A stretch of DNA of 64,000 nucleotides. Origin: Leuctra nigra. Lineage: Eukaryota > Arthropoda > Insecta > Plecoptera > Leuctridae. The notes beneath the pieces are model-generated. The model had not been told where the DNA came from, did no database searches, and was given only the letters and a program-made list of their open reading frames with translations. The stretch spans positions 25,098,954 to 25,162,953 of the forward strand of contig OW203764.1 in the NCBI GenBank assembly GCA_934045905.1, read 5' to 3'. The translations under genes and the position numbers were made by a program. Of this stretch, positions 34,301 through 43,982 are shown piece after piece (the first letter of the stretch is position 1; the number at the start of each line of letters is the position of its first letter).

Positions 34301-34570
34301 GAGAAGAACAGCCGGATCTACAACCTCCGTCGCCGTCCACTGCAATTTCAACCAGGAGATGTTGTTTGGAGAAAGACTTTTCCCCAATCAGATGCCGCGC
34401 GCTACTTCACGGCGAAGTTAGCACCGAAGTATACGCGGTGCTTCATCCACAAGCGGGTGTCCAACCTAGTCTACGAGCTGCGGGAGGAAGATGGGCGAGT
34501 ACTTCCAACCAGGTGGCACGTACAAGATCTCAAGCCGGATGCGACGCCCGAAGCAGAAGATAATTTATAA
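31325..34570 (+). CDS. pol: Pol polyprotein of the gypsy element
   Basis: The open frame runs from 31,325, just after an in-frame TGA, to TAA at 34,568. There is no convincing ATG near its start (GTG at 31,424), so it is best read as the -1 frameshift extension of gag. Numbering from 31,424: aspartic protease DSG at residues 40-42; reverse transcriptase catalytic YLDD at 346-349; RNase H TDAS around 504; integrase HHCC zinc region about 690-740; integrase core D764, D824 and E859 with the classical 35-residue D-E spacing. After the core there is a basic C-terminal domain but no chromodomain that I can recognise. All catalytic residues are present and no disabling mutation was seen. It would supply maturation, cDNA synthesis and integration. 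Confidence 0.95.
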   Translation, partial: TCGKSSSGSSVGRTPPAKLICSPPNEEWCDWLDVVANHSLRAKLDHILASAGNDSRPSLKVHVLGIAMQGLLDSGASRTILGRGGWEKIKALHPPLRKMEAGMVRVADGRSCQVLGEADLPIELDGRVKVLPILVVPLLERALYLGIDFWKTMRFVPDVAQGTWTFSDSGEIPRVAECTQIKDRLSPKERIQLEKMVTDLMALPQDKLGVTGLVHHKIDTGDAAPIKQRYYPYSPVIQKQINKELDEMLRDGVVEPSTSAWSSPIMLVEKPDSKAFRVCIDFRRVNAVTKRDAYPLPYVSAILDRLRNATYMSSLDLKTAYWQVPLEEESKEKTAFAVAGRGLFQFRRMPFGLHNSPATWQRLIDRVLGPELDPHVFVYLDDVIIVTPTFEAHFEVLQKVLQKLKAAGLTLNKDKCQFGRSELKYLGYMVDEGGLRVNTEKVTAMINYPTPKNVTEVRRFIGLASWYRRFVPDFATKMVPLNELTKGVRKGQRNPPWKWEEKHDLAFRQIKSHLVEAPLLTCPDFNRPFLIQTDASEVGLGAVISQEFEDGEKVIAYASRSLTKSERVYTTTELECLAVVWAVEKFRPYVEGSPFTVITDHHSLIWLHNLKDPRGRLARWAIRLQQYSFEILHRPGRNHAVPDALSRSVGLLESIEITKDDHDDWYTAQLKKVMDYPQNYPNWKAEDDKLWKRLLRRKKQFLLTPEDEGWRMVVPRSLRKSLLVEYHDQPTAGHLGTFKTIKRISETYYWPGMAADISRYVQKCKVCQSLKPVQQLPAGLMGSQREVTNPWQMISTDLMGPFPVSSKQNRFLLVIADCFTKYTLLFPLRTATAEKIAQIMEHEVFLVYGAPQYVICDNGTQYTSKQFVDKVTGYGGKILYNPNYHPQANPTERINRVLKTMIASYVKDNHRSWDKNLPQLRHAICTATHEATGFTPAFLNFGRELFLSGTSYRKLEEDGYAPRMGPREPRAKLLKELPALYAEVTDRLQRAHEKNSRIYNLRRRPLQFQPGDVVWRKTFPQSDAARYFTAKLAPKYTRCFIHKRVSNLVYELREEDGRVLPTRWHVQDLKPDATPEAEDNL
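31331..31337 (+). promoter_or_regulatory. Slippery heptamer for -1 gag-pol frameshift
   Basis: In the gag frame the bases read GC G GGA AAA, so GGGAAAA fits the X XXY YYZ pattern for simultaneous tRNA slippage. It lies within the only 34 bases in which gag (frame 0) and pol (frame -1) are both open. A downstream RNA structure was not computed. Confidence 0.7.
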
Positions 34571-34581
34571 AATAAATTCTT

Positions 34582-34602
34582 AAAAGAGGAAAAGGTGGAG
34601 TT
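34582..34602 (+). other. Polypurine tract of the gypsy element
   Basis: AAAAGAGGAAAAGGTGGAG followed by TT immediately precedes the 3' LTR. This is the expected plus-strand DNA primer site. Confidence 0.85.
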
Positions 34603-34999
34603 TGTAACATGTAAACTGAGGGAGGGCGGCCGCCCGAGGTCAACCGGTCATACAACCCCTCACGCGCTCGAGCAGGGGCTCGGGAGTTGTTGACCGGCCA
34701 GCGACGGAACTGGTTGTGTTGTGTGTTGTTAGAGAGACGTTTCTAGAAGCCGACGCAGGCAACTGATTTTTGTACAGAGAAAGAGTGTTGATCATTATTA
34801 TTTGTCGGACTGTCTTACGACGACTTGTGCTGTGGGATTAAGAGTTATTAAAAGTATTGTTCAAGTGTGATTGTGTTCAAGGTGTTTTGTTTACGAGCTT
34901 CGTGCTTCCTCGTACCCCAGAAGCACGTGGCGCCCATCCCCGTCCGCCAGCGTTCCCCCACCCACCCCATTCCACCGTTAAGAAGGGGCAAACGTTATA
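34603..34999 (+). repeat. 3' LTR of the gypsy element
   Basis: 397 bp, same length and, by eye, same sequence as the 5' LTR. It is followed by the GCGG target-site duplication. Confidence 0.95.
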
Positions 35000-35003
35000 G
35001 CGG

Positions 35004-36120
35004 GGATGCACGGGGATGCACGACGATTTTCTCTGCAATTTTTCAATCTCCATAATACTCTGGATGAATAACAGATCCATTGTGTCGTGAAGTCTTACCT
35101 ACATACCTTCTCGAGAAATCTCTTGTCACATCCCATACTAAACTCGTAAAATTACAATTAATACTTTGATTGGGCTTACAATAATATGTAAAATTTAATA
35201 TTAAGTTGGTCTTGATCACCATGCAAAGTTTGAACTTAATGTGAACATTTTTATTGTCGACCAATCAGAAGACATTATTTAAACTTAAACCAAGTAGAGG
35301 ATTTGGCCTTCGTACTGCATCCGATTTTATGCGCTAGCTCAAAAATGCTTTCATTTTACTGTACATTGCAAGGATAGCTTGGCTGCTCTACAGGCCTTGC
35401 CTTGGAACAGAAGCTTAAAGAAGGCAGGGATGACAATTTAGTATACATTTTTCAAGATTATGGAATAAAATGACCTTAAAATGACAAAACTTTTGAAAAT
35501 AACGACAGATTAGACTGAAAATTGGCAAAAATATCTAAAATGTTGGAACCAATGACCACGCGAAGTTTTAAGTTGGTCGGTCATACGGTTCTAGTTTAAA
35601 TGTAAAAAATCACATGAAAAGTGGTTTTAAATTTGATCCAATAGGAGGATTTGGCTGAAACTTTTTATGATTGGGTACAATGTTGGTTGCAATGTTTTTG
35701 CTAAATTTCAAATTGATCAAAGCACCCAATCGAAAGATAATTTTTTTTAAATTTGAACCAATCACGGGAGCCCATTCAAAAACGATCCCAGGGACCGCAT
35801 AGATTACGTTAGTATGTGTACAAAATTTCAGATCGATTGCTTGAGCGGTTAGACCTGGGCTGTGACCACAAAAAAAAAACACAGAGAAAGTGCCATAAGA
35901 GTACCGTGGTGACGCTCGCTACGCTCGCTCAATTACTTACCGTATTTGTTGCAATGCGTTCACTCTGAGTTTTTGTAGATTAAATTTATGGGATTTATCA
36001 TATTATTCGAAATTTCAAGATTGCCGCTCGAAGTCTGATGTTATCTGGAAGAGTAGTATTTCAGAAAACTGATGTTTTCGGGAAGAGTAGTATCCATGTT
36101 CGATCGTCAATGCTAAATTC
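35004..36120. repeat. Right part of the split repeat and related dispersed blocks
   Basis: Continues the repeat interrupted by the LTR element. Shares TCTACAGGCCTTG (35,389) with 29,392, and the block containing GTGTACAAAATTTCAGATCG near 35,816 with 17,712 and, inverted or diverged, 42,810-42,960. The motif GCTCGCTACGCTCGCTCAATT at about 35,917 relates to GAGCGGAGCGAGCG at 42,810. No coding capacity seen. Confidence 0.5.
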
Positions 36121-36560
36121 TCCATAAGACATCTTCGCGCGGGTGTCCTCGGGTATAACGACCGTCTCATCCACTCATTGTCGCGCGGCGTTCCGATTTC
36201 ACTGCCTCCTACATGACGGTAGTTTACTGAATGTTCAGCTTTGGTTCAGCTAACAGTCACCCACCTGGCCGATGTCCAAGATGGCGCCGATGTAAACAAA
36301 AACAGACTGTCATACCATGGTCATACAGTGTTTTCAGTGCCATTTCGCGCAAATTTTTACTAAAAGACGTGTGATGAACTAATAAAAAGTGTACCTATTG
36401 TGTTCTGTTTTTAATACTAAATGAAGTGCAAATGTGACAGAATCATGAAAACTGTATGTGTTGTTCTTGTTATAATCAAAACAAGTGAAGTTGTGGATTT
36501 GACACGACATACCTGATATACCTACAGGCCACCATAGTATGAAGTAAGTTTCTAATTTTA
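36121..36560 (+). promoter_or_regulatory. Promoter-like region with a possible noncoding first exon
   Basis: Locally CpG-rich, with CCAAGATGGCGCCGATG at 36,281 (an AAGATGGCG motif frequent at metazoan core promoters) and an exon-like stretch ending ATGAA|GTAAGTTTC near 36,545. No coding exon that would follow on the plus strand was recognised in this window, so it could belong to a gene with distant exons or be part of a repeat. Weak inference. Confidence 0.2.
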
Positions 36561-37700
36561 TTCACTTTTCTATTTCCAATGATTTTTGATTGAAAAAGTT
36601 GTAAATGTGTCAAGAAACGGATTGACCAATTGATAAGAAAATTTATACACCGTAAAAAAGGACGTGATTTTTACAAATGCATGCAAAATTGAAACTTGGT
36701 CTGTTTCATTATATTGATTGCCACAATGGAACATAAAATCGTCAAATAATTGATTATTAAAAACTAAAAGTAAGAACTTTGTACGTTGTTGTAACGATAT
36801 TATTGTATCCTATAATATCTATGGTAACAAAAAAATTCATTACTTTCAATATCGGACGCTTCAAATTTCCTCTGATAAATCCTTACACATTTTTTAAAAA
36901 CATTTATAAGTACCTAAGCCACATTTCATAGAGATATAGACATTATTCTTGAATATTAGACTTGTTGGATCGATTCATTGCAACTCTGGTTGCAACTAAA
37001 AGAAGATTCATATTGGTGCTGCGATCTTCTGGATCATCTTCTTGAACGTGACATCGAGATGCTGTGCAATGGACCAGAATCTGACGTCACCAAGTACATC
37101 ATTACACACAGGAGTACTGAGTTCGAGTCCTGTAGCCAGGTATAGTGATCATGGTGTCGCGTGATTGTTCAAGTTCAACAGATCGAGAAGCTGATCGCTT
37201 CCCAGTCTTGCTCATAATCAATCATATTGGTGATTGTGTGATACATTGTAAAGTTTGATTGTGTATGATAGGATCTCTAGTGTATGTCATTTCAAATTAT
37301 GTGTACAATTTTAAATATCATAACTGAATCGGTAGTTTGTTATATGATGGCATACCTTCGAAAGGTACTTCAAAATGATAAATACATTTCCTGTACAATT
37401 CCCAGGAATTTGTTGAGTCATTCCTCCTTCCTCTAAGTATACTGATATATTTCTAATCATTTAAATCTGCGCTATAAATTGATATTATTTCTGACATGTA
37501 CATTCTGGGGAATTGTATTTTGCTGAAAAACAGTTTCATGGCGAGCAATCAAAATAGAGCCTCGTACTTTGAGAGACAAATTCGCACCGTTATTAATATC
37601 CCCCCCCCCCCTCAATTCACAGATCAACCCACAGTTTTATTGCTTCGAGTTTTCTCTGACTTCTGGAGACACACGGAGTACAGAACTGCATGGCGCATAG
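36561..37700. other. Gene-free interval
   Basis: A+T-rich. A tRNA B-box-like GAGTTCGAGTCCTG occurs near 37,117, suggesting a decayed SINE. A run of ten C bases lies at about 37,600. I see no coding exon. Confidence 0.4.
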
Positions 37701-38393
37701 TGACCAAGTCATGTGATTGTTTACACTGAATTCAATCTCATGTTTAGCTGAATATTGAGAGATATTCTTATCTTTGGGTCGGGTACAATATCAAGTATTT
37801 AGTTCACCAGCTATCCCCCCTCCACCGCTCCGCTAAACAAAGAAAATCCTTTGCATACAAAGGAAAACAGACACATTTTCTATACAAATTGAAGTAGTAA
37901 ATTAGTCGTTTTCACTTTTCATCATTTCTTGGTCAAATTTGCATCATACAGGTTGAATTCAGAACAATGGAGTAATCATTGTTTACAACAGAGAAAATGT
38001 AATAATTGTATTTGATACCAAAAATGCCAAAATGAACACCATATTCTTGTATTGTAACCATAGCAATATTATTAGAAGACGAACTAAAACCTAAAACAGA
38101 TTCGTTGTGATTCGGAACAGTTTATACAGAACATCGAGCAAGTCCCTGGTCCATGGTTTGTCCAAACATTTGACTCGAAAGATAAAACGAAGAGGACACT
38201 TGTTGGGAGAGTCAGATTCCATTTAAGAGTCTGCAGTTCGACACCAGTTCAGTCCCAGAGTACAGGACGTCAATCCGTTAGTATTTCAAATATCTCTATC
38301 GTATACTAAGTTATGGTACCTACGATTAGATTATTACCAGAGTTTTTGAAATGATCAAAAAAGCTTTCCCCTCCTACGAGTATCGTAATAAGT

Positions 38394-39359
38394 TCAACAT
38401 GACTTGGAAGTGATCAATGAATGGATGATTAAGAATGAAATGAGCTTGAATGTGAAGAAGTGCGTAGTTGTGAGTTATACGCGAGCCAGAAAAAGTAATC
38501 CTGCCAAATATTCCATTGCTGAGCAGACACTGCAAGTGATGAATGGCTACAAATACCTTGGAGTCTGGATTGATGAAACTTTGGAGTGGAAAGACCATAT
38601 AAGTCTAGTTGCCAGTAAAGCCCTTAAAAACATAAATTTTGTCTATAGAAACTTGATGGGAGCAAGCATAGCTACGAAAAACATGGCATATAAGACACTC
38701 TTGAGACCTCTTCTGGAATATGGAGGTGCCATATGGGACCCTTACCGAGAAAATGCAGTTAGGTCACTAGAAAATATTCAAAAAATTGCGGCTAGAAGGG
38801 TGACTGGTAGAGTAAAGAAGTGGAAGAAGGAACGGAATGAGAGAGGTGTTTTGAATGTTGTTTGGGAAAGTCCCAATGAAATGATGAAGGAATTGGAATG
38901 GGAAACTTTAGAAAGCAGAAGGAAGACTGCAAGGTTATGCAATATGTTTAAAATGAGAAATGGCAATATTGGATGGTCTGAATGTGCTGGAAAGTTAGAA
39001 GAAAAACGTCAAGGAAGAACAACCTCAAGTCACATGATAAAAGAACTTTTTGCACGAACCGATTGCGGTAGATTTTCATTTTTGGCCAGAACCGTTCGTG
39101 ACTGGAACAAATTGCAACACTTTGATATGACTGACATATCTGTAAAAGAGTTTCGACATATGGTGACATCTAAGAACGAGGAGGACGGTGATGAAGGAAG
39201 TGAAGACAACAAGAATTAGAAGGACCTTGAGAGCTGGCTCTATTATTTATTATACCATATTATTAATTTTCATTGTACTGTTGTTCCTTACCACCTTGTG
39301 GATACCCACTACTTGTAAGATGTGTACAAAATAAATCTAAAAAAAAAAAAAAAAAAAAA
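38394..39359 (+). mobile_element. 5'-truncated non-LTR retrotransposon (LINE)
   Basis: Inserted into copy 1 of the duplication: copy 2 lacks it. The open frame to 39,219 (about 270 codons) encodes the end of a reverse transcriptase: the MSLNVKKCVVVSY segment that follows the catalytic box, then YKYLGVWIDETLEWKDHI, LLEYGGAIWDPY and a thumb/C-terminal part. The catalytic YADD box and everything upstream are missing, so the copy is dead. A 3' untranslated region and an A-rich tail (39,337-39,358) follow. The family looks like the CR1/Jockey side of the LINE tree; I would not name a clade. Confidence 0.85.
38404..39219 (+). pseudogene. LINE reverse transcriptase C-terminal fragment
   Basis: About 271 codons, open to TAG at 39,217. 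The first codon is not ATG, because the frame simply continues the truncated upstream part. Conserved thumb-region motifs are listed with the element. The tail is acidic (EEDGDEGSED). No intact catalytic aspartates of the reverse transcriptase remain. Confidence 0.8.
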
Positions 39360-39847
39360 TCTAAAATAAGAAAAAAAATAAAAAATAAATATATATAATA
39401 AAAAAAATTACAAAAACTGCGAATTGCTCCTAATGTGGATGATTACGAAACTTTCAACCAATCGAAACTAAAAGAACAAAATGATATGAAAAATTTGACA
39501 AAATTCATATAAAAACAGCGGAATTGTTCCTCGAGTTCCAATGAAATAACTTATCGTCACCGTAACTTCACTAAATTTGTCTTTGAAATACGGAATTGTG
39601 GGTTCGTAGATTGCGTTTCCCTCTCACTTCTTAAATTAAACGAGTTATGCATGCTCGACGCAAGCGCTCGGCCGTTGAAGCAAATTGAGAGAGAACATTT
39701 GTTTCTTAAGTGGGTGTAACTTTGATAGGATGTTCACATGATCAGTCTGATTGTATATGAGTAGCATTTTTTAATTTTTGCTTCGTGCCAACTTACAGAG
39801 CACGCAACGCCTGAAAAGTCATGTGATAGTTATACACTGAGTTGTAA

Positions 39848-40202
39848 GCGTGGCCTTGAAAAGTTTTTAAGCTATTTTTACTATATCTTTTACCAATATT
39901 ATAGTTAATAAAAAAAGGCTTTGTACGAGTCTTCAGAACTGTTCAATGAAAATAATTTCATGGTTTAAATGGTAATTATTCTTTTTATTTCGTTCTACAG
40001 ACGTTTAGTGCCATATTTTTACTAATTTTCAGGCACTAAACGTCTATAAGACAAGACAATATAAAACTAATAAATCATTCCAAGCTATGAAATTATTTTC
40101 ATTGAACTGTTTTGAAGACTCGTACAAAGCCTTATTTTATTAAAAATTACATTGGTAAAGGATATTGATAAAAATCGATTAAAAAACTTTTCAAGGCCAC
40201 GC
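39848..40202. mobile_element. Foldback element, 355 bp
   Basis: GCGTGGCCTTGAAAAG opens and CTTTTCAAGGCCACGC closes the element. The two arms are inverted copies of about 160 bp, including GCTTTGTACGAGTCTTC / GAAGACTCGTACAAAGC and GACGTTTAGTGCC / GGCACTAAACGTC near the centre. It has no coding capacity. It lies just before the start of copy 2 of the local duplication. I could not settle a target-site duplication. Confidence 0.85.
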
Positions 40203-40732
40203 TCACTCTCAGTCATCTTAAATCTCATGTTTAGATAAATATTGAGAGAGATTCTTATCTTTGGGTCGGGTAGATTGTAAAGTATTTAGTTCACCAGCTA
40301 TCCCGCTCCACCCCACAAAGAAAATCTTTTGCTTACAACGGAAAACCGACACATTTTCTATAAATTGACGTTGGGATTAGTCGTTTTCACTTTTCAACAT
40401 TTCTTGGTCAAACTTGCATCATACAAGTTGAATCCAGAATTCGGAGGACAATGGGGTAATCATTTTGTACAACAGAGAAAATGTAATAGTTGTATTTGAT
40501 ACCAAAAATGCCAAAATGAACACCATATTCTTGTATTGTAACCATAGCAATACTATTGGAAGACGAACTAAAACCTAAAACAGATTCGTTGTGATTCGGC
40601 ACAGTTATAAGGAACATCGACATGTCGCTGGTCCATGGTTTGTCCAAACATTTGACTCGAGTGATAAAACGAAGACGGACAGAATATGTTGGAGAGTCAA
40701 ATTTCATTTAAGAGTCTGCAGTTCGACACCAG

Positions 40733-41366
40733 CAGTGCGATTGTGTAACTCTCATTGTGAGATGTACATGAACATCTTTCACTTCTAGCCAATAGCGAAA
40801 CAAATAGATTAGATTAGATTATTGTGGTTTAACGGCGCGTCAACGACGAGGTTATATTGCGCACATTAATTTTTGCATTTTTGCATTTAACTTTGTTGAT
40901 ATAAGTGGTGGACATGGGGAGGGGTTGACCTAACGGGCCCGATCCGGGGGAGTCCAACACTGGTGGGGAGGCCAGGCAGGAATGGGGACGGACCGGGGGG
41001 TGTGAGGATTCGGGCCGGCGGAACCCGATTTCAGGGGGATCACCATCTCGAGGGGGAAGGCCGGCCCGAGGGGAGGGGAGGGGACCGCAAATTCAAGGGA
41101 GGACATGGTTAGGCCGACCCTGGCTGCTCTTTGTCCGGACCTCACCACTGACCTGTCCGGCATGGGTAACCCTTACACATGAGCATATGCTCGCCGGCGT
41201 AGCTGCAATGGATCATTGGCCAACGCAAACCCCACCACCGCGCTAAGGTGGCAGCCATCGGTGGGGAAACAAATAGAAGCTAATAGAAGTCAGTCCCTTT
41301 CCGCTATTGGCTAGAAGTGAAAGATGTTCATGCACTTCTCACAATGAGAGTTACACAATCGCACTG
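40733..41366. mobile_element. CAGTG-ended inverted-repeat element with 3-bp CAG duplication
   Basis: Ends are CAGTGCGATTGTGTAACTCT and its inverse, with about 66 bp of terminal inverted repeat and few mismatches. The empty site in copy 1 of the local duplication shows that CAG (40,730-40,732 and 41,367-41,369) was duplicated on insertion. No transposase; non-autonomous. A 3-bp duplication is compatible with CACTA-like or Harbinger-like families, but the ends fit neither cleanly. Confidence 0.85.
40808..41265 (-). mobile_element. Nested retroposon with 11-bp target duplication
   Basis: Inside the CAGTG element, GAAACAAATAG occurs at 40,797-40,807 and again at 41,266-41,276, bracketing a 458-bp G+C-rich insert. 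Read on the minus strand it ends in GCGCCGTTAAACCAC followed by (TAATC)n, a typical non-LTR retroposon 3' end. A small minus-strand frame at 40,930-41,163 is proline-rich with no recognised domain. It is most likely a 5'-truncated LINE or a SINE. Confidence 0.75.
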
Positions 41367-42794
41367 CAGTTCAGTCCCAGAGTACAGGACGTCAATCCGG
41401 TAGTATTTCAAATATCTCTATCGTACTATAAGGTATGGCACCTACGATTAGATTATTACCAGAATTTTTAGAGGATACAAAATATTAATTCCCCTCCTAC
41501 GAGTATCGTATTACTAAGCTATAAATAACTAAAGAAATCAAAAAAATAAAAACACTACGAAATGAGCCTAATGTAGATGACTACGAGACTTTCTTAGCCA
41601 ATCAAAACTAACAGAACAAAATAGTATTTGAAACATTTTTCAAATTCATATAAAAACAGATAAATTGTTCCTTGAGTGCCAATGAAAGGACTTACAGTCT
41701 TAACAGTAAATTTGTCTTTAGATACGGAATTGTGGGTTCGTAGATTGCGTTCCCTCTCACTTTTTAAATAACAAATGAAAAGCACCAAACAATAGGAAGT
41801 ACTTACGTGCTATATGCAAAAGCAATAGCTAGGTTTATTTTAAAAGTCTCTATTGACTCGTTCCATGCCAAAGCGGCCCAACAATTTACGTCACCTTCTT
41901 TAATGTTGGTCAAACTTGGTAGAATTGTTTATAAACCTAAATAATCACATACGTATTTTTTTGTTTTGCCATATCTCTAACGGTGTTGGAGAGACGCACC
42001 CCGAAAAAACCAACTTTTAGTAGGGGTTGATTTACATAATGTATCGTAACTTTGGATCCGTTTGAGATAATTGATTGATCTATTTTAATTATTAGAGCTA
42101 ATTAAATGAGCTTTTTAACTAGATATTTAAAATTAAAAAAATATTTTTACAGGGGTGGCCAAACTAAATGTTTACAATAAACACCCTCATCCCCCAAAGA
42201 GAGGCCACTTTTAAAAATCTGAAAAAAATATATGATATCGGCAAAATATAGTACTAAAATATCGCGCAAGTCGAATTATAGGCCTACTTCTACTTTAGGC
42301 GCAGTAAACAAAAGTTTAAGGCAATGTTGAGAAATGTGCACTATTTTCCTGTGTGATGGGACTTGTATTTTTCACTAACGATGGAACGCGACTTTGATTC
42401 CTCTTTATAAAATAAATATTCGATATTTGTTGTTAATTGTCCCTCCGATCCGACATATTACCCTATTAAAGCAAAAATGCATGAACTAGATCGCAGTTCT
42501 TCTTCTTCTTACACCATTGATTCTCAAATTCATTGTCTAATTAGAAGTAGGTACATTATTACAATATTGTATTTGCAGTTAGTAGGTAAATTAAGACTTC
42601 GTAGCATTTGACTGTATAAGGTTTCAGAGTATTTGTGAGTATGCAAAATTCAATAATAAATCCAAGACAGGGATGACCAAACCAATGTTTGCAGTCTTTA
42701 TCCCTTACCCTGCCCTACAAGAGATCACTTTCAAAAATAAAATAATAAACTAATGTAGGTATGTTGCTAGTAGTTAATATGAACACAGGCTTAG

Positions 42795-43770
42795 CAACGT
42801 TATTAAGCGAGCGGAGCGAGCGTCTCTACTTGACTCTTGCGGCACTTTCTCTGTGTGTGTGTTTTTTTTTGTCGCTTCAACCCAGGTCGCACCGGTCAAC
42901 GCATCGATCTGAAATTTTGCACACACCTTCATCTCATACTAACTTAGACCTGTATAGTTTTTGAGAAAGATCCGTCCATAAATAAAAAAAAATCGTGTTT
43001 TCCCATATAAATAGCATTGTAGGTTCGAGGAGTCCGTTGCGGCCGCCCGATGCGCTCCATTCAAAACAAACTCGGAAGCAGTCAGCTGTCTATAGATTAT
43101 TGTTAGAATACGTTTTACGGTTAAATAGGTATAGTTATAGCAATACCTGCGAGGTTATAGTTTTTATTTTATTTTAACCGATAGTATAGGTATTTATTGT
43201 TTATAAAAGTTTTAACATGCAGTCTTACTTTCAATCCTTTCAAATGCTAAGCAAATTTTTTGTAGACCGGCGAAATGTCTGCTTGATTGTAGAAATAGAT
43301 TGGTTGGTTGGTTGATAAATGAAATTACGTTTATGAATTATTTTATTTATTCAGTCAATACGTTATATTTATAGTTACAATACAATGTGTTGGGTAATAG
43401 GAAATTGCTCTATTGTATGGAACGGCAAGTAGCTGTTTGAATACTATTTCTTAAATTATGTCATGTTGCCTATTTTGTGAGTTTCAATCTCTGTATTTAT
43501 CTGTATTGTTTAATTATCTGTTTTGTTTCTGTAATTATTATTTGGAATAAATTTCTTTGATACACACCTAAATACTCCAAAAAATACACATGAGTGTGTG
43601 TCTGTTACTAACTTGCAATGAGACACAAATGCAGTTATTTTTTATATAATTTAGTGAATCATGCTTCTAGCCTTCAGTATATTATTGCCGTGTTTTAAGG
43701 AATTATGGTTCGAGGTGTTGCACGTATCCGTGCTCGCTTATCAACGCGTTACACAGAGCGTTTTCCTAGT
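42795..43770. repeat. Dispersed repeat nested in the foldback centre
   Basis: Starts near GCGAGCGGAGCGAGCG (42,810), includes the CTGAAATTTTGCACACACC block (42,911) shared with 18,020, and closes with the GCTCGCTTATCAACGCGTTAC...TTTTCCTAGT motif at 43,730-43,770, an inverted copy of the CTAGGAAAACGCTC family. It contains no recognised gene. Confidence 0.5.
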
Positions 43771-43795
43771 ATATTCATATGGAAGTTAGTTAATT

Positions 43796-43982
43796 TTTCA
43801 ATAAAGGCCCGCGTTTTTGTGCGCTTTCAATTATTCTTTTTCAATCAATCTTAATTATAAACGATTTTACATTATCTGTTAGAGATATACAGATTATACA
43901 GATACATTCTATGTAAAATCGTTTATAATTAAGAATGATTCCTGCTGAAAGCGTACAAAGCCGCAGGCCTAATTTATTGAAA
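43796..43982. mobile_element. Small foldback MITE, 187 bp
   Basis: Left end TTTCAATAAAGGCCCGCG and right end CCGCAGGCCTAATTTATTGAAA are imperfectly inverted. The inner arms CTTAATTATAAACGATTTTAC / GTAAAATCGTTTATAATTAAG are perfect. It has no coding capacity. Confidence 0.75.

Larger units (their letters stand above)
29621..34999 (+). mobile_element. Complete Ty3/gypsy LTR retrotransposon
   Basis: A 5,379-bp element with 397-bp direct LTRs, a primer-binding site, gag, pol and a polypurine tract, in that order. It is flanked by a 4-bp target-site duplication GCGG (29,617-29,620 and 35,000-35,003). Both LTRs start TGTAAC and end GTTATA, and I saw no difference between them over their full length. 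Pol order is protease, reverse transcriptase, RNase H, integrase, the Ty3/gypsy order. There is no envelope-like frame between pol and the 3' LTR (only about 30 bp). It is probably a young and potentially autonomous copy. Confidence 0.97.
37700..39650. repeat. Local duplication, copy 1 (interrupted by a LINE)
   Basis: Sequence from about 37,700 to 38,393 and from about 39,400 to 39,650 matches copy 2 (40,205-40,732 and 41,367-41,775) in order and orientation. Examples are CTTATCTTTGGGTCGGGTA, CCAAAAATGCCAAAATGAAC and GGAATTGTGGGTTCGTAGAT. Many small substitutions and indels show that the duplication is old. A third partial relative is at 45,074-45,520. Confidence 0.8.
40205..41775. repeat. 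Local duplication, copy 2 (interrupted by an inverted-repeat element)
   Basis: Matches copy 1 left and right of the 634-bp insertion at 40,733-41,366. The junction is exact: copy 1 reads GACACCAGTTCAGTCCC, and copy 2 reads GACACCAG, the insertion, then CAGTTCAGTCCC. Confidence 0.8.

Noticed and set aside
40930..41163. 77-codon proline-rich minus-strand frame
   Set aside because: Lies entirely in the nested retroposon with no recognised domain; possibly the remains of a LINE frame, but not supportable as a gene.
29307..43770. Treating 29,307 and 43,770 as the two ends of one giant transposon
   Set aside because: The motif has six copies in mixed orientation, and the interval is explained by independent nested elements. 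No target duplication or transposition genes span it.
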